Shown here one piece after another: positions 34,216 through 45,941 of a stretch of 64,000 nt of DNA. A program made the position numbers and the translations under genes. The notes beneath the pieces were generated by a model that was not told the DNA's origin, did no database searches, and worked only from the letters and a program-made list of their open reading frames with translations. The DNA is from Haplomitrium mnioides. Lineage: Eukaryota; Marchantiophyta; Haplomitriopsida; Calobryales. Positions within the stretch are counted from its first letter, which is position 1, and the number at the start of each line of letters is the position of its first letter. The stretch covers positions 24,287 to 88,286 of the forward strand of contig JBNGIS010004247.1 of assembly GCA_049999725.1 (NCBI GenBank), written 5' to 3'.

Positions 34216-35169
34216 AACCCTGGTCCTAGACAACAGACTCCGATTAGCTCCGACATCTCTGTTGCTAAACTCCGATGGTTGACTTCTTGCGATGGAACGC
34301 TGTTTGCTGTCGTCTTCCAAGTGGAAGTTGGACCGCTATGCCTGACCGAAGGATCAGACCAAGGACACTTAACTCTGAAGTTTGACCCAACTCGATAGAG
34401 CTCTGCCCGATGCTTTCTTCTAAAGGGAAGCTGGACCCTCGTGCCTGATAGACATAAAGGACGCATCCTGACACCGCTTTTAGAAGGGAAGCCTGACCAC
34501 TCTACTCCGTCAAAAGAGAACAGATTTGATACAATCAACTCCGATGCTTTGACCAACCCCCATGTTACTGACAGAGCTTCTATAGAAGAAAGACTTCGGA
34601 AGACCAAAATCTGTTTGGACCTCGATGAAGCCCGTTAACACCTGATGAACAAGAGCGTCCTCCGACCCTTGGTGTTGTCGCTACCTTCCGATGGTTGTCA
34701 CATTCTTCCTTCTCCTTCCAATCCTTCAATTCTGGTTGTGATGGGGGTGCCTTCCCTTCTTCTTGCCATGGAGCCCTGCCGGCATCCTGATAGTCAAGAA
34801 TAACAAAGGAGCTCCTCGCCTTACCTTAAGCTCTTATCTCTGGACGTCAAGTCATTAGTTTTAGGCAACTCCCCCGATCTTCCTCACCTAGACCTAAATC
34901 TTCTTCTTCATTTGAGATCGCTCTACCCTCAAACTCCCTACGAGTCTCTTCTCAATATCTCTAGAGAGTGTCCCGTCCCCCCGTCCTAGTCTGGATTCCT
35001 GATTTCTGATGCCCTTCTAAACGGATAGTTGAATGACCCCTTCCCCAATTCACTGTAACTAGATACTCCAATGCCTCTACAGTATCTTAACAACTAAAAG
35101 TAGAGAAATGCTCCAATGCTGTTTCCAAACCTAAAAAATTTCATTAATGCCTCACTTCACCGGCTGACA

Positions 35170-36410
35170 TAACACTCCTTTTAAGTGTGAATCGACCTTG
35201 TGAATTGTCAACCAGACTTGAAGGTACTTTGTCAAAATTTTCAGAGAAAAAGGTGCGTAGCCATGCAAATTCTCTATTTTCAATCAGATAGATATCCAAT
35301 GGACATCAAAGGGCTCAAAATATGCTTAGAGAGAATGGTAGCATCAAGGTTCTTGGCCATGGATTTTTGGATTGAGGAGCAAAAAGAAAAAATTTGAGGG
35401 AAAGTATGGAAGAGAGAAAAAATAAAAACAAATGCAAAAAGAAATTTCTGCAAAAATAATCTAATGTCGAGGGCCAGCCAGCCCCTACTCTACTATTGAA
35501 GGACATCTTACCCCAAAGGAAATTTTTGTCAAAGGCCAAGGTAGAGCCTTGGACTAGGTCCGTCCAAGGATGAGTTAGGATAGAGTGGGGAGCCTTATAC
35601 CCCTTACACGAGATGTTATTTGAAGAGAAGGGAGCAAGATGGCCTTATATACATCAATGCCATGGTCATGTAACACTTATGGGATAAGTCCAAGGTGTTT
35701 CATGAGTCGACACTTGCCAAAGCGCGCTCTCACATAACAGCAAAATTCAAACGATCAATACATATTTGATTCTCAATCTTTTCTCTTGATTTTTGTCACA
35801 TTAGAAGCGAAATTCAAATTCCTTTGTATCAAGACTAATTTAAGATAAAATGGAAGAGAAATGAGAGATCTCTATCCTCCACAAGTTGGCTGGATTGTTG
35901 GCAAAAGAAACCCTAGACAGTAATTGGCACATTTGACTGACAAGTTGAGCAGCTTTGGGTTTGATCTATAGTTAGTTGTAAAGAGGGCTTTAATTTTCAT
36001 TTGACACAACAAAAATCAAATCAATTTGAGCTCTATCAAGGATTTTGGAGTTGTTCAAAGTTCAACGTTGGAAAACTGCTCGAGCTAGATATATGGGAGT
36101 GAGGATAAGGATACCCTTCAAACATGTTAGGGAAGATTGTATGGGAGAACTGTTGTCAAGGCGATTCTAGGGTAACAATTTTCAGGGCCACAAGTGAAGA
36201 AATGAGCAAGAACCGATGAGATGAGTGAATGAGAAGGAGAATGGAGGGTCAAAACAGTTTGGATCATTACGTCCTCAAGTCTTAATCATTTGATGCATGC
36301 AATGGCTTGATAGAAAGAAGAGTTCAAAAGGATTGTGGTGCAAGTTGAATCAAGGAAATTGATAGAGAAATAAGGATGCACTACCCTCTAGAAGTTATTA
36401 GATCCTAAGT
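35170..36410. other. Unclassified stretch between J's LTR and the 20-bp array
   Basis: No gag, pol or host gene is evident. The first 16 bases look like a polypurine tract on the minus strand. The remainder could be the missing interior of J or the upstream half of C's 5' LTR, but neither alignment is convincing. Confidence 0.5.
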
Positions 36411-36777
36411 GCAGAAATCTGGGTACGCTGTCAGAAATCTGGGTCAACTGTCAGAAATCTTTCGTCAAAAATCTTTCGTCAAAAATCTCTGTCTACCGTA
36501 AACAATCTGGGTCTACCATCCAAAATTTGGGTCCGCCATCAGAAATCTAGGTCAACCATCCAAAATCTGAGTCTGACGTCCAAAATTTGGCTCCGCCGTC
36601 CAAAATCTAGGTCTACTGTCCAAAATATGGGTCCACCGTCCAAAATTTGGCTCCGCCGTCAGAATTCTCTGCCGTAAAAATTTTGGGTTTACCGTCAGAA
36701 ATCTAGGTCCACCGTTTGAAATCTAGGTCTACCATCAGAAATTTGGGTCTACTATTTGAAATCTGAATTATTGGCGG
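36411..36777 (+). repeat. 20-bp minisatellite
   Basis: About 18 units of the form CC/CAGAAATCTGGGTCTACCGT run head to tail, nearly all exactly 20 bp, with a few 14-16-bp deletions near 36450-36480 and 36665. Variation is mostly at the GGGTCNNCC core. It lies upstream of the recognisable part of C's 5' LTR. Confidence 0.92.
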
Positions 36778-37139
36778 TGCCGTCGCAATTTGTGAAGGAG
36801 GCAGGACATGTGTCGCAACAAGAATGACTATAACACTAAAGAGGAGAAAAGACAAATGAAGACAAAAAAAAAAGTAAACTCTCTTCCAACGCCAACTGCT
36901 AGAGCTATAGATGTCAGACTGGAGTGAAATCAATCTTGATGGAAAAAAGACAACAAGACTCAGCTATTGACGCTAGTTTTAGACTCTAAATATCAAAAAC
37001 CACCTCGCGGAATGTGTGAAAAGGTGGGGTACTTCCTTTTGCCGTCAGATAAGAGAAATAGAGACCTTTAAGGAAGGGCCAGGATGGAAGGTTGGGAAGA
37101 GGGGGGAAAACAAGAGCGGGGTATAGACTAATTCACTTT

Positions 37140-38050
37140 GAGGCTTGATGGACTGATTGTTTTGTGCAGAGAGAGCAGTGGGTTACGGGGGAAGGAGTTT
37201 TGGTGAGACCTTAAGTGAAGTGGGTGTTCTTGTGTAGGAGGGTCATCATAGGATGAAGGTGGACTGAGGAGGTGTTGAGAGTTGATGAGCAGGAGGCTCT
37301 AGAGGCTCAAACTACTCAGGTGAACTCATCCTTGAAGGCATACCAACATTTGGAAGGGGACCAATACTCGGAGGAGAGGAGAACTCTTTCGGTTTGTATT
37401 TCGTGAGAGGCAACTAAGGGGGGTTCTGGTGTTGTCTTAGCTTTGGTTTGTGCAAGTGATCAGTCCCAGAGTTCTGTTGGTGTCACATTCAGGTGGAGAA
37501 AGGGGAGGAGTTGCCACGTTAGTACCTGTGCACTACAGGGAAGATCCAACCAAGTCTCGAGTGAGGTGGGTGGTCTAGCTACTAGGAGGGCTGTCTTCTA
37601 GAGGTGGAAGTTAAATAAAACCTCTTCCAAGCCTAAGCAAGAAGTTTCAGGGCTTCTAGCGATGGAAGCTGAAAAAACTTTCAAGATGAGGTGTATGAGT
37701 GGGGAGAGAGTGTCTAGAGTTGGATAATGTTTCTGGTGTGGTTGTGCTTGCAGAATCGGATCTTATATTTAGAACTAAGGTTATTAAACTCTTTCTAGAA
37801 CTTCAAAGGCTAAGGGACTGTGTTGGTAAAGTGCAAGGCAGATCTCAAGAGAGAGTTCAGACTATTTTGAGTAAAAAAGAGGCTACTCTACTTACAATGC
37901 TTGTGGTGTTTGAGTGTTGGTGACAATTTTCTGCACGATAGTGGAGGGAGTATGTTGGAAGGCTCGTAGCATGTTGGTAAACTACAAATTTGGCTCTCAT
38001 TATACTTGTAGGGATTTGATAAGAACAATTCTAAAGAGGGAAGTGATGTT

Positions 38051-38099
<49 letters not shown>

Positions 38100-38636
38100 G
38101 TCTGTATGTGCTTAGGGAGACCAATAGGTTGGGTTCAAAGCTTGGGTGGTACTTTCTATTTTGTTTGGAGATTAAATGAGATAACTATAACTTGTTTGGG
38201 TGTTGGAGTAGCTAGCCCCGTTAGCATTTTAGATCTAGGAAGAGTTTACTATAGTCTTAGTTGTTTCAAGACGCAACCTATTGAAGAGAGATGCAAGCCC
38301 ATATCTGAGCCATAACTGTATGCACCCCTCTTCATAGAAGGGTACATTGGGTACCTCTAATTGGATTGCATCAAAAGCAGTATTAGTATGTGCCCAAAAT
38401 CATTCGGTGTAGGGTTGTGGTTGCTCTGTGTGTATGGAGAAGAATGCAGGTTGATTTTGCTCTTGGTTAGGTTGAGAGGAGTGTAGGAATACAAGGTGAA
38501 GTTTAGGATTGCTAAGATTTGAATTTGATAACAAAGGTTCTGGGGCCATCTCATTAAAGAGCCCTGTAATTCTTTGTCCCCCTTTCCTCTGAAATAACAT
38601 TATTTGAGTGCTAAGGAAGGGGGGAGGGGCAAGACA
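37140..38636 (+). repeat. 3' part of the 5' LTR of gypsy element C
   Basis: From about 37140 the sequence aligns with other long LTRs (for example TCTAGAGGTGGAAGTTAAATAAAACCTCTTCC against 44120 and 8010). It ends GGGGCAAGACA at 38636 with a CATTAAA box at 38552, 84 bp from the end. The start of the LTR is not identifiable. A (GA)n tract at 38054-38096 lies inside. Confidence 0.75.
38054..38096. repeat. (GA)n microsatellite
   Basis: An uninterrupted GA run of about 42 bases inside the LTR of C. Confidence 0.98.
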
Positions 38637-38645
38637 TAGATTTTT

Positions 38646-38663
38646 AGGCGCTAGAAGGAGGGC
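38646..38663 (+). other. Primer-binding site of element C
   Basis: AGGCGCTAGAAGGAGGGC differs from the site of A at one base and follows the LTR end by nine bases, the same layout as A and D. Confidence 0.8.
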
Positions 38664-40434
38664 CAAGGTTTGAAGGAACCTGAGATCAACCAGGAACCAC
38701 AAAGTCACCTTGTGCGTGGCATGCCTACACAAAGGGTGAAGGCATTGGGATTGGAGATCCGTTAACAATTAGGGAGTTGCTACATACTTGATCCTCACAG
38801 CCTTTGCTCAGAGAAGGGGAAAAGGTGAGAAGAGGTGTGGAGGAGGCCATTGAATTGTGGGTAGAGTTGGCCGCTCCCATCACTGTAATGGCCAACCCAG
38901 TACCCTCTACTGGGCCCCGGGTCAGATTTAAGTATAGGACCTTCATAGATTGATCCAAAGAGAACCCTGACGCATTGTTGGATGATATTGAGAACACTAC
39001 TGATGCCAATGGTGAGAGCTAAGATCGATATCCTTCCTGCGGTGTTGAAAGAGGAAGCGCAGCCTTGGTACAAGGACCTACTAGAGAACATTAAAAGGGA
39101 CTCGAGGACCTTCAAGATTGCATTCATGTAAGAGTTCAAAAAGATTGGATAGAAGACAGAGGCTCTAATCCGGATGGGGCAGCTTAGAATGAAGAAGGAA
39201 TCAGTAAGAAGATTCTTACAAAGATTCAAGAAAGTGGCAATGAAGCTGAACCCACCAGCCACAGATAGGATGCTTACCTTTCCTAGCAGCCCTGCCTAGG
39301 GAGATAGAGACATGGGTGAGGCAAACTAACCCCCAAGATCTGGAAGCAGCAGTGACTACAGTCCAATCCCACATCAAAGTTGCCATCAACAGCTCTCAAA
39401 ACAAGTCAAGAGCTAAGTATGAGTCATGGGACTCTTCAAAAAGTTCAGATAGTGATGAGGAATCATAGAAGAGCTTTGCATCCACCTTCAAGAGTGAGGT
39501 TGACTCAGACAGCAGCAGTTCAAGTGATGACAGGTGTTTGCGACGAAAGAAGAAGAAGAAAAAGCAAAAGAAGAAGAAGGAAGCCAAGGAAAGGAAGGAC
39601 CGAAAATCCTACTACCACAGGGATATCATAAAAAAGAGGTCAAAGAGAGGTCAGACCTATGAGCCTGAACTAGAGCTGAGCAAAAGAAAAGGGGGAAAGA
39701 CCCACTAGAGGAGTTAAGCACAAAGATGGAGGCTATAAACATACTCCTCGTAGGAATCAAAAGAGTGGGAGTATGGTGCATCAAGTGCAACAAGCATAGA
39801 CACTCTCCTCAGGAGTGCCCTGCTGAAGTCAACACCATTCACTATGTGAGAGAGGAGACCCCTAAATACATGCGTGAAGAAGTGGAGTATGTTCATGAGG
39901 AGGCACTTGAAACTGCATACCAGATCAACAGCGGACCACGTACCATCCTAGGGAGACCTGCAGGCATAGGAGCTGGGCAATTAAGTGGTTGGGCTGCAAA
40001 CAAGCTGCTGAGGATGACCATCATGGTGTGTTGGAACCGTGGCCAGCATGGACACATCTCGCCCAACTGTCGCGAGCCGAGAAAACAAAATCATGGGCAG
40101 CCAGCAGCATTGTACTTTCAGTGTAAGAAGGAGGGGTATGTAATTGTGAATTGTCCCCTCAACCAGAGGCCAAAGGTAGCCTCAAATGCACGTGTGAATC
40201 CCCCACCACCAATAGTAATCAATTGATAGTTGTGGAATGGGTAGAGGTTGCGAAGCTTGAACCTGAAGAGGAGGAAGCTGCACTGCCAGGTTGGGAGACC
40301 TTGACATCAAAGGACTACTACAGGGTGGTGTTCAGATCAGGAGCTAAGTCCAAAAAAAAGTACAACGCAGGAACGAGCAAAAGGCTGAGAAGGCTACGGT
40401 TCAAGGGTCGCCATCGCTGAGTGATTTAGATTAC
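38664..40434 (+). pseudogene. gag: gag of gypsy element C
   Basis: Capsid-like segment near 39030-39310 (EAQPWYKDLLENI, KKESVRRFLQRFKKVAMKL), then Ser/Asp-rich and Lys/Glu-rich tracts (39430-39620). An open 166-codon stretch (39726-40226) carries a knuckle CIKCNKHRHSPQEC (intact CCHC), the acidic YMREEVEYVHEEALE, a second knuckle CWNRGQHGHISPNC (second Cys changed to Arg) and a third, FQCKKEGYVIVNC. The C-terminal part (40180-40430) matches the pre-protease region of A. Stops and at least three frameshifts interrupt it, but it is the best-preserved gag of its family here. Confidence 0.85.
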
Positions 40435-41723
40435 CAGCGGGATAACACCAAATGGTTTTATCCAAAGCAACAAGAGGAGGTGAGGAGACAGCTAGAGGCC
40501 CTAGACGTCGCCGAAGAGAAGGATGTAGCAAAAAAGACCATGATTGAGGTCGAGATGCAACAAGTGTCGGAAGAGTCAAAGGAGCTCAAGGAGCTTGTAT
40601 CATCCAAACCAACCCCCTACAACATTCAGGTTGATGTTAGAGACTGCCATGTCATGGCCACAGTGGGATAGTTGATTAGAGATAACATGTTGTATCGAAG
40701 GCAATTGAAGGAGTTGCTGATGGGAGCCAAAAGGCGAAAAAAACTACCTTGAGTAGGGGCTCAGTTAGAGCTGCGATGGGTATGTGAAGACAAGAGTGCC
40801 CTAGAGGTCGATATTCATATCGATGGGTGTACACTCTCTCTAGTACTAGTGGATGGAGGAATATACGTCAATATCATGGTCGAGGAGACTGGACAAAGAT
40901 TAGGATTCAGAGATTTCCAACCCACCGCTCGGATCATGAGGTTGGTAGACGTGTCCCGAGTGAAGCCCTTGGGCGCTCTCTTATAAGTGCCTACTACCAT
41001 TAGTGACAAGGATTTTTGATTGAACTATCTAATGATGTGACCAACACAAGCATCTCCCTACCCGGTACTGATTGGGAGACCGTGGCTATATGAGGCCAGA
41101 GTGATGCACAATTGGGGGAATTTGACCCTTTTTTTTGGCCCAAAGAGAACAATAGTGCACTATGGATCGGTGCAACACCAAGGGGAGACACAATTGGAAG
41201 CTGAGTATGAAAGCAAATGGTCAGTAGAGGAGGCGGAAGATTCAAAGTACCATTGTTGGGTTCAGGTGGTCAATGAAGCCACAGAAGAGGATCTATAGGG
41301 AAGAGGTGTAGTGACGGTCAACCAAATAGAATTGGCAGAGCGCATGAATGCAAAATCAGGAATGGATGAGTCTGGGGAAAATTTTTGTGGATGGTGAGAG
41401 GACAGGGCCCAAACCAAAAGGGGAGTTATGCCCCAAAAGGTTGAGCCTTACCCACCAACAAGAAGAAAGAAACCATGAGAAGTGGGTGGCAGCCTTTAAT
41501 TCCGTCCTAGGGCAAGAAGTGTTGTGGCTAGCCATGCTAGAAGCTAGTGACAACCCACACACACAAGGAATGAGTTGGGAGTGGTAAGAGTAGAGCAACA
41601 TCGAGAGGTGATTGTTCATGAGGGACGAGCATTCTGAGTTGGGTTTGGCCTAACCATAAATGCAAAGAAAACCTTGATTCAGACCCTAGTGAACTTCAGT
41701 GATGTCATTGTTTGGAGTCATAC
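40435..41723 (+). pseudogene. pol: Protease and linker of gypsy element C
   Basis: After FYPKQQEEVRRQLEALDVAEE (40460) and the junction VDVRDCHVMATVG comes the protease: HIDGCTLSLVLVDGGIYVNIM near 40810 (active site D-G-G as in I), LGFRDFQPTARIMRLVD, PVLIGRPWLYEARVMHNWG and KRTIVHYGSVQHQGETQ. An acidic linker (SKWSVEEAEDSKYH, VNEATEEDL) follows. The frame reaches FSDVIVWSH at 41720 and is cut by D; the next residues DLKGVSRELGEH are at 46340. In-frame stops occur at about 40987 and 41297. Confidence 0.85.
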
Positions 41724-44700
41724 TGTCAGCCAGTGACATGAGATGCTAAGGAAGAATTCATGGAAACGGAGGTGGCATTGGGACAATTTCTCTCTCGGAA
41801 GTGTTAAAGTACATCGGAAGCAGAGGATCAACTCCAGTCAATGAGTACGAGCGTATTGCTTAGATCCAAGGAGTGGAACAGGATCGTTTCTGAATGAGAA
41901 AAGGGAGTTGTGCCAGCCAGCGAGTGGGAGAACACCACTAAAATTTGACGAAAGCAGAAGAGAGCCTCCAAGTATCATCAAGATGCAGGAATCGAGGCCC
42001 GAGAAGGGAGGAACTGAGCGCTCACTAGAGGTAATCAGTCGAGAGGAGGAAGGAAGTGTGACCTTGAAAGTAAGGAAGGAGTGGGGACCAAGGGAGAAGG
42101 ATCCGAGACACAGGGCGGGGATCGAAGAGCGACAACAGGAGGAGGGGACCACAGACAAGGAAAGGCCACAACACAAGCTTTCAGATGCCTCGCGCCAGAA
42201 GCAGAAATCGAGAAGAGAAAGGAGGGGGCCATGGCCATCATAAGCAGCGACTATGTTGAGGATCAGGGGACGCTCTGATCCCTCAAGCGTTAACGAGTTC
42301 TACTAGGGTCCGCAACCACTTCCTTTACGATTCAGCAGGCCTATGCAAAAACGTGGCATCCTCAGGAGTGTCCAAGAAGATTCAACGGAGACGTGGTTAG
42401 TGCAAGGTGTCCACGGGCCTTTGTGGAAACCTGGCATCCTCAGGAGTGTCCAAGGAGATTCAATGGAGACGTGGCGGGCGTAGGGTGTCCGCGGGCCTTT
42501 GCAAAAAACATGGCATCCTTGGAGGGCTCTAGGAGATTCAACGGAAACATGCCATCCTCGGAGGGCTCTAGGAGGTTCAGCAGAAATGTGGCGGGCGCGG
42601 AGGTATCCAAGATCTTCTTCGAAACCTGAGGTCAGCGCGACGGTCAAGCTTCCCCGTTGAAAACGACGTCGAATGGTGCTACCTTGGATACATGGCACTT
42701 CGGAGGTGCCCGTAGGATTCCTTAGACTTGAGTCAACTTTGAAACTACAGGTCAAAGGTGGCGGTCCAACTTCCCCGTTGAAAACGGCGTCACACAACGC
42801 TACCTTGGATACGTTGCGCTTTAGAGGAGCACGTTGGATCCTTCAGATCAAAGAGATGTCAACCACAGACGAAGGTCAGTGAGGTAGTCCAACTTTCCCG
42901 TTGGAAACGGCATTGAATGGCACTCTACAAAACCAAGTCAACTGTGGGCCCAGAGGATCCGAGAGTTCCTTCGGACTCTTTGTCTAAGGAATATTCTAGA
43001 ATCTCCCGTGGTCACTTTTGGAACCTCAAGTTAGCATGGTGGTCCAACTTCCCCATTGGAAACGGTGACAGATGGCGCTACCTCGGACATGTGGCACTCC
43101 GGAGGAGCCCGTTGGATCCCTCAGACTCCGGTCAACTTCGGAACTACTAGTCAACGGTTGCGGTCCAACTTCCCTATGGAAAATGGCGTCAGACGGCGGT
43201 CACAGAAGAAAGTCAACCTCGAAACTCAAGGTCTTCGGGATCTTTTGGACTCATTAGTCCGTTGGGTTCTTTAGATTTGGGTCCGTGGTCAACTGCGGAT
43301 CAAGGTTAATGTGGCGTTCAAGCTTCCAAGTTGAAGACGGGGTTGGACGGCAGCCACAGAAGAAAAGTCAATGGTCGACCTTCAATTCCGTGGCATTTTT
43401 CGGATCTCTGTTCCAGAGGATTCTTCAGACTCGGATCTACGGAATTTCTTAGACTCGACCTCGTAGACCTTGGAAATGACCGTTGTACTTGGAAGCATTC
43501 TGCGAATAGACGAGACATGTCTGCCATGTTCGGGGCAAGGTCTAACGAAAATAACGACCTTTTCAAACAGGTTGGATTGGCAGAGGCAGAAGAGAAAAGG
43601 GTATACATTGACGGGCTTCGACATTGATCGGGTTGGTGTGCAAGCAAACTAGAGACGCGCAAGCAATCTTGGGACAAGAAGAGGCAACGAGGTAAGGTAG
43701 AAATGATTCTAGTGAGAATTTACGTGAGGCGAATGTACTTGTGCAAGGGTCTAGCAGGGGTGGAGGTGGACTACAGGGGCGCCGAGAATCGCTAGGCGAG
43801 GAGCTCTGGAGGCTCGGGCAATCCAGATGAACTCATCCCTGCGGGTGGACCTATAGTAGAGGTGAATCGATACAGGAAATTGAAGGGGATTATGTTTGTT
43901 GAAAATTCGGGGGAGGCTGCCAAGTGGGATCTTGAGGTCATCTTTACATCATCTGTGCAGAAGCATCGAACCTAGAAGTGCTCAAAGTGCGCTCTGGTGT
44001 AAACTTTCAAATGAAGCTAAGAAGAAGGTAGCTGCGTTAGTGCCTGCGTACTACAGAGAAGACCTGTTCAAGGCTCAGAGGTGGAGTGAGCTACTTGTAG
44101 TCAGGAGGACTGTCTTCGAGAGGTGGAAGTTAAAGAAATCCTCTTCCTAGCTTGAGGAAGTAAATGCAGAACTTCTCGCAAGGGAAGTTTAAAAACTATC
44201 TGCAAGCAGGGTATGTGCGTAGGGGATGGAAGGAAGTTTGAGGTTGTGAGTGGAGGAAGGGAGGAATGTGTTGGGGAGATAAGTCTCGGTGGTCCTGCGA
44301 GGCCTATGATATTGGTAAAGTGCAATGCATGTGTGTGTGTTTGTAATTGTGTTTGAGTGTATTTAGTTAGATTGGAGGTTTGTTGTATTGTATAAGAAAT
44401 ATTTAAGACTAGAAGTAGGTAGGTATTCTATTTGTTCAAACCTTGAGACAACCTTGCGAAGGGGAGTCAAGTGCCTTGTCATTGTTCCATGACACTGGGG
44501 TCATTGCATTTAGCTCTTGAAGTGTATACAAGGTGGCTGGGTCCTGATTTGGGACCCTTGAATTATACTGAAAATTACCTCATAAATACTTGGGTTTATA
44601 TGCATGTGCATTCTGGCATTGGGCGTGAATGAGCAGATTGGCTGCTAATGTGAATGTTGAGGTGAGGAAAGGGCTTGTAAGGTAAAGAGGGCTCCCTTAA

Positions 44701-44824
44701 AGCCCCAAAGTGATGACTCCATAGAGGCCATCTCACAAAAGAACCTACATTCCCTTATTTTTGTCCTCCCTTGCCTTCCAAGTGGCAACTTGTGAAGGTC
44801 AAGGCCTAAAGGAGAGGAGTGACA
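41724..44824 (+). repeat. 5' LTR of element D
   Basis: 3,101 bp, TGTCAGCCAGTGACATGAG...GAGAGGAGTGACA. It contains the 39-bp array, long modules and a short 24-bp array. A CACAAAA version of the TATA-like box lies about 90 bp from the end. It is the closest relative in the window of the solo LTR at 5870. Confidence 0.9.
42351..42592 (+). repeat. 39-bp tandem array with ACGTGGC-type motifs in D's LTR
   Basis: ACGTGGC or near variants start at 42351, 42391, 42429, 42469, 42508, 42547 and 42586, spaced 38-40 bp. Three of the seven keep ACGTGG intact and the others carry single changes (ACCTGGC, ACATGGC, ACATGCC, ATGTGGC). The change from CG to CA or TG at the core is what methylation decay would give. 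Confidence 0.85.
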
Positions 44825-44832
44825 TAAAATTT

Positions 44833-44850
44833 TAGCGCTAGAAGGAGGGC
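44833..44850 (+). other. Primer-binding site of element D
   Basis: TAGCGCTAGAAGGAGGGC, one mismatch to the site of A, placed nine bases after the LTR end. Confidence 0.8.
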
Positions 44851-45941
44851 AAAAGGTTTGCAAAAAACCTCAGACCAACTCGAGGCCAAGTTATCATCTT
44901 TCGAAGGAGTAAAGTTTTCCCTTCAATTGAGGCAATGAGGAAAAGACTGGCTAAGTATGTGTCGGAACACTCTTCTGATAGTTCAAGCAGCAATGAGGAA
45001 ACAAAGGAGAGCTTTGCATCTACCTTGGAAAGTGATAGTGACTCCGATTGCAGGAGCTCTGATAATCAGAGATCTTCGAGAAGGAAGAAGCAGGGAAAGG
45101 AGTGAAAGATCAAGAAGTCTGCCAAGGAGAAGAAAGCTCGTTTAACGGAATTGAGTTCAAAGATAGAGGTAATGCAGATCCTCCTTATGAGCATTAAGCC
45201 AAGTCTAGAAAAAAAGGCATGTACCTCCTAAGCTGGACAATCGAATGGATGGGTCTCAAATGGACCACCAAGAATGATCATTATTTTGTGCTGGAATTGT
45301 GGTCAGCTTGGACATGTTTCCTCCAACTGCTCAGAATCATGGGGGCAGAAGTATGAGTATCCAATTGCAATATGTTCCCAGTATGGAGAGGAGGAAGCAG
45401 TCCAAATAAAGGGGGAAACCTCTACCTCAGAGGATTGTTATCGAGTAAGGGCCAAATCAAGATTCACGTCTCACTAGAGGGGCAAGTGCAAGAAGGGGCG
45501 AAAGACTAAGAAGGCTATGAAGTGTGGTCACTCATGAGTGATTCTGAGTACGAGATGGAAGACCCCACCCGGTTTCACCCGTCACAACCAAAAAACAAGG
45601 GAGAATTGCTTGATGCCTCGGAGGCGACTCACGAGGAGAGGGCAGATGAAGCGAACCTGAAGAATGTCCTTAAGCACCAATGGCTAGGCAATCCAAATGA
45701 GCTCAAGAAGGCAGAAACATCCTTGGTAGTGGTGCAGGATCTTACTCCTTGCATCGTTCGGGTTGAGGCGGAAGAATCAAGACCAGAAGAAGAGGAATTC
45801 GTGCACATGTTAAGGGACCAGGGAAGGGCCCAACTAGAGCAAGGTTGCGAGGGCGCAACTGGACCTCATCACTTGCAAGAGGAGGAGGCCTTGGAAGACC
45901 AATGCCGGTCAAGCCCTGAACCCAAGCTAAAAGAGGGGAGT
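44851..45941 (+). pseudogene. gag: gag-like interior of element D
   Basis: Pieces of gag are in order: KYVSEHSSDSSSS-type serine-rich tract (44955-45090), a Lys/Arg tract, an intact knuckle CWNCGQLGHVSSNC (near 45292) and the acidic C-terminal region, open for 140 codons from 45522 (SDSEYEMEDPTRFHPSQ then Glu-rich). The frame ends KLKEGS-stop at 45944, right on a purine tract AAAAGAGGGGAGT that serves as the polypurine tract before the 3' LTR. No capsid core and no pol are present. It may supply only RNA packaging signals. Confidence 0.75.

Larger units (their letters stand above)
32554..35169 (-). repeat. Long LTR of gypsy element J
   Basis: Minus-strand start TGTCAGCCGGTGAAGTGAGGC (plus 35169), end GGGGCGTGACA (plus 32554), 2,616 bp. 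A TATAAAA box on the minus strand (plus 32633-32639) lies 85 bp from the end. The module TCTTCCAAGTGGAAGTTGGACCG (near 34310) and a 78-bp array are inside. A purine tract (CTTAAAAGGAGTGTTA on the minus strand) abuts its start, as for a 3' LTR, but no gag or pol of J is visible to the right. The immediate flanks (TGAAC, TAACA) are not a target duplication. Confidence 0.85.

Noticed and set aside
34173-34607. 144-codon minus-strand ORF
   Set aside because: It lies wholly in the LTR of J and stays open because of repeated modules. No protein family is recognised and overlapping frames are open on the other strand.
36411-36777. CRISPR-like regular array
   Set aside because: Units are contiguous 20-bp tandem copies without unique spacers, in a eukaryotic repeat region. 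The same applies to the 24-, 39- and 78-bp arrays.
42303-42797. 164-codon minus-strand ORF with repeated HVSVESPRAL-type peptides
   Set aside because: It translates the 39-bp array (13 codons per unit) in the LTR of D and is an artefact of the period.
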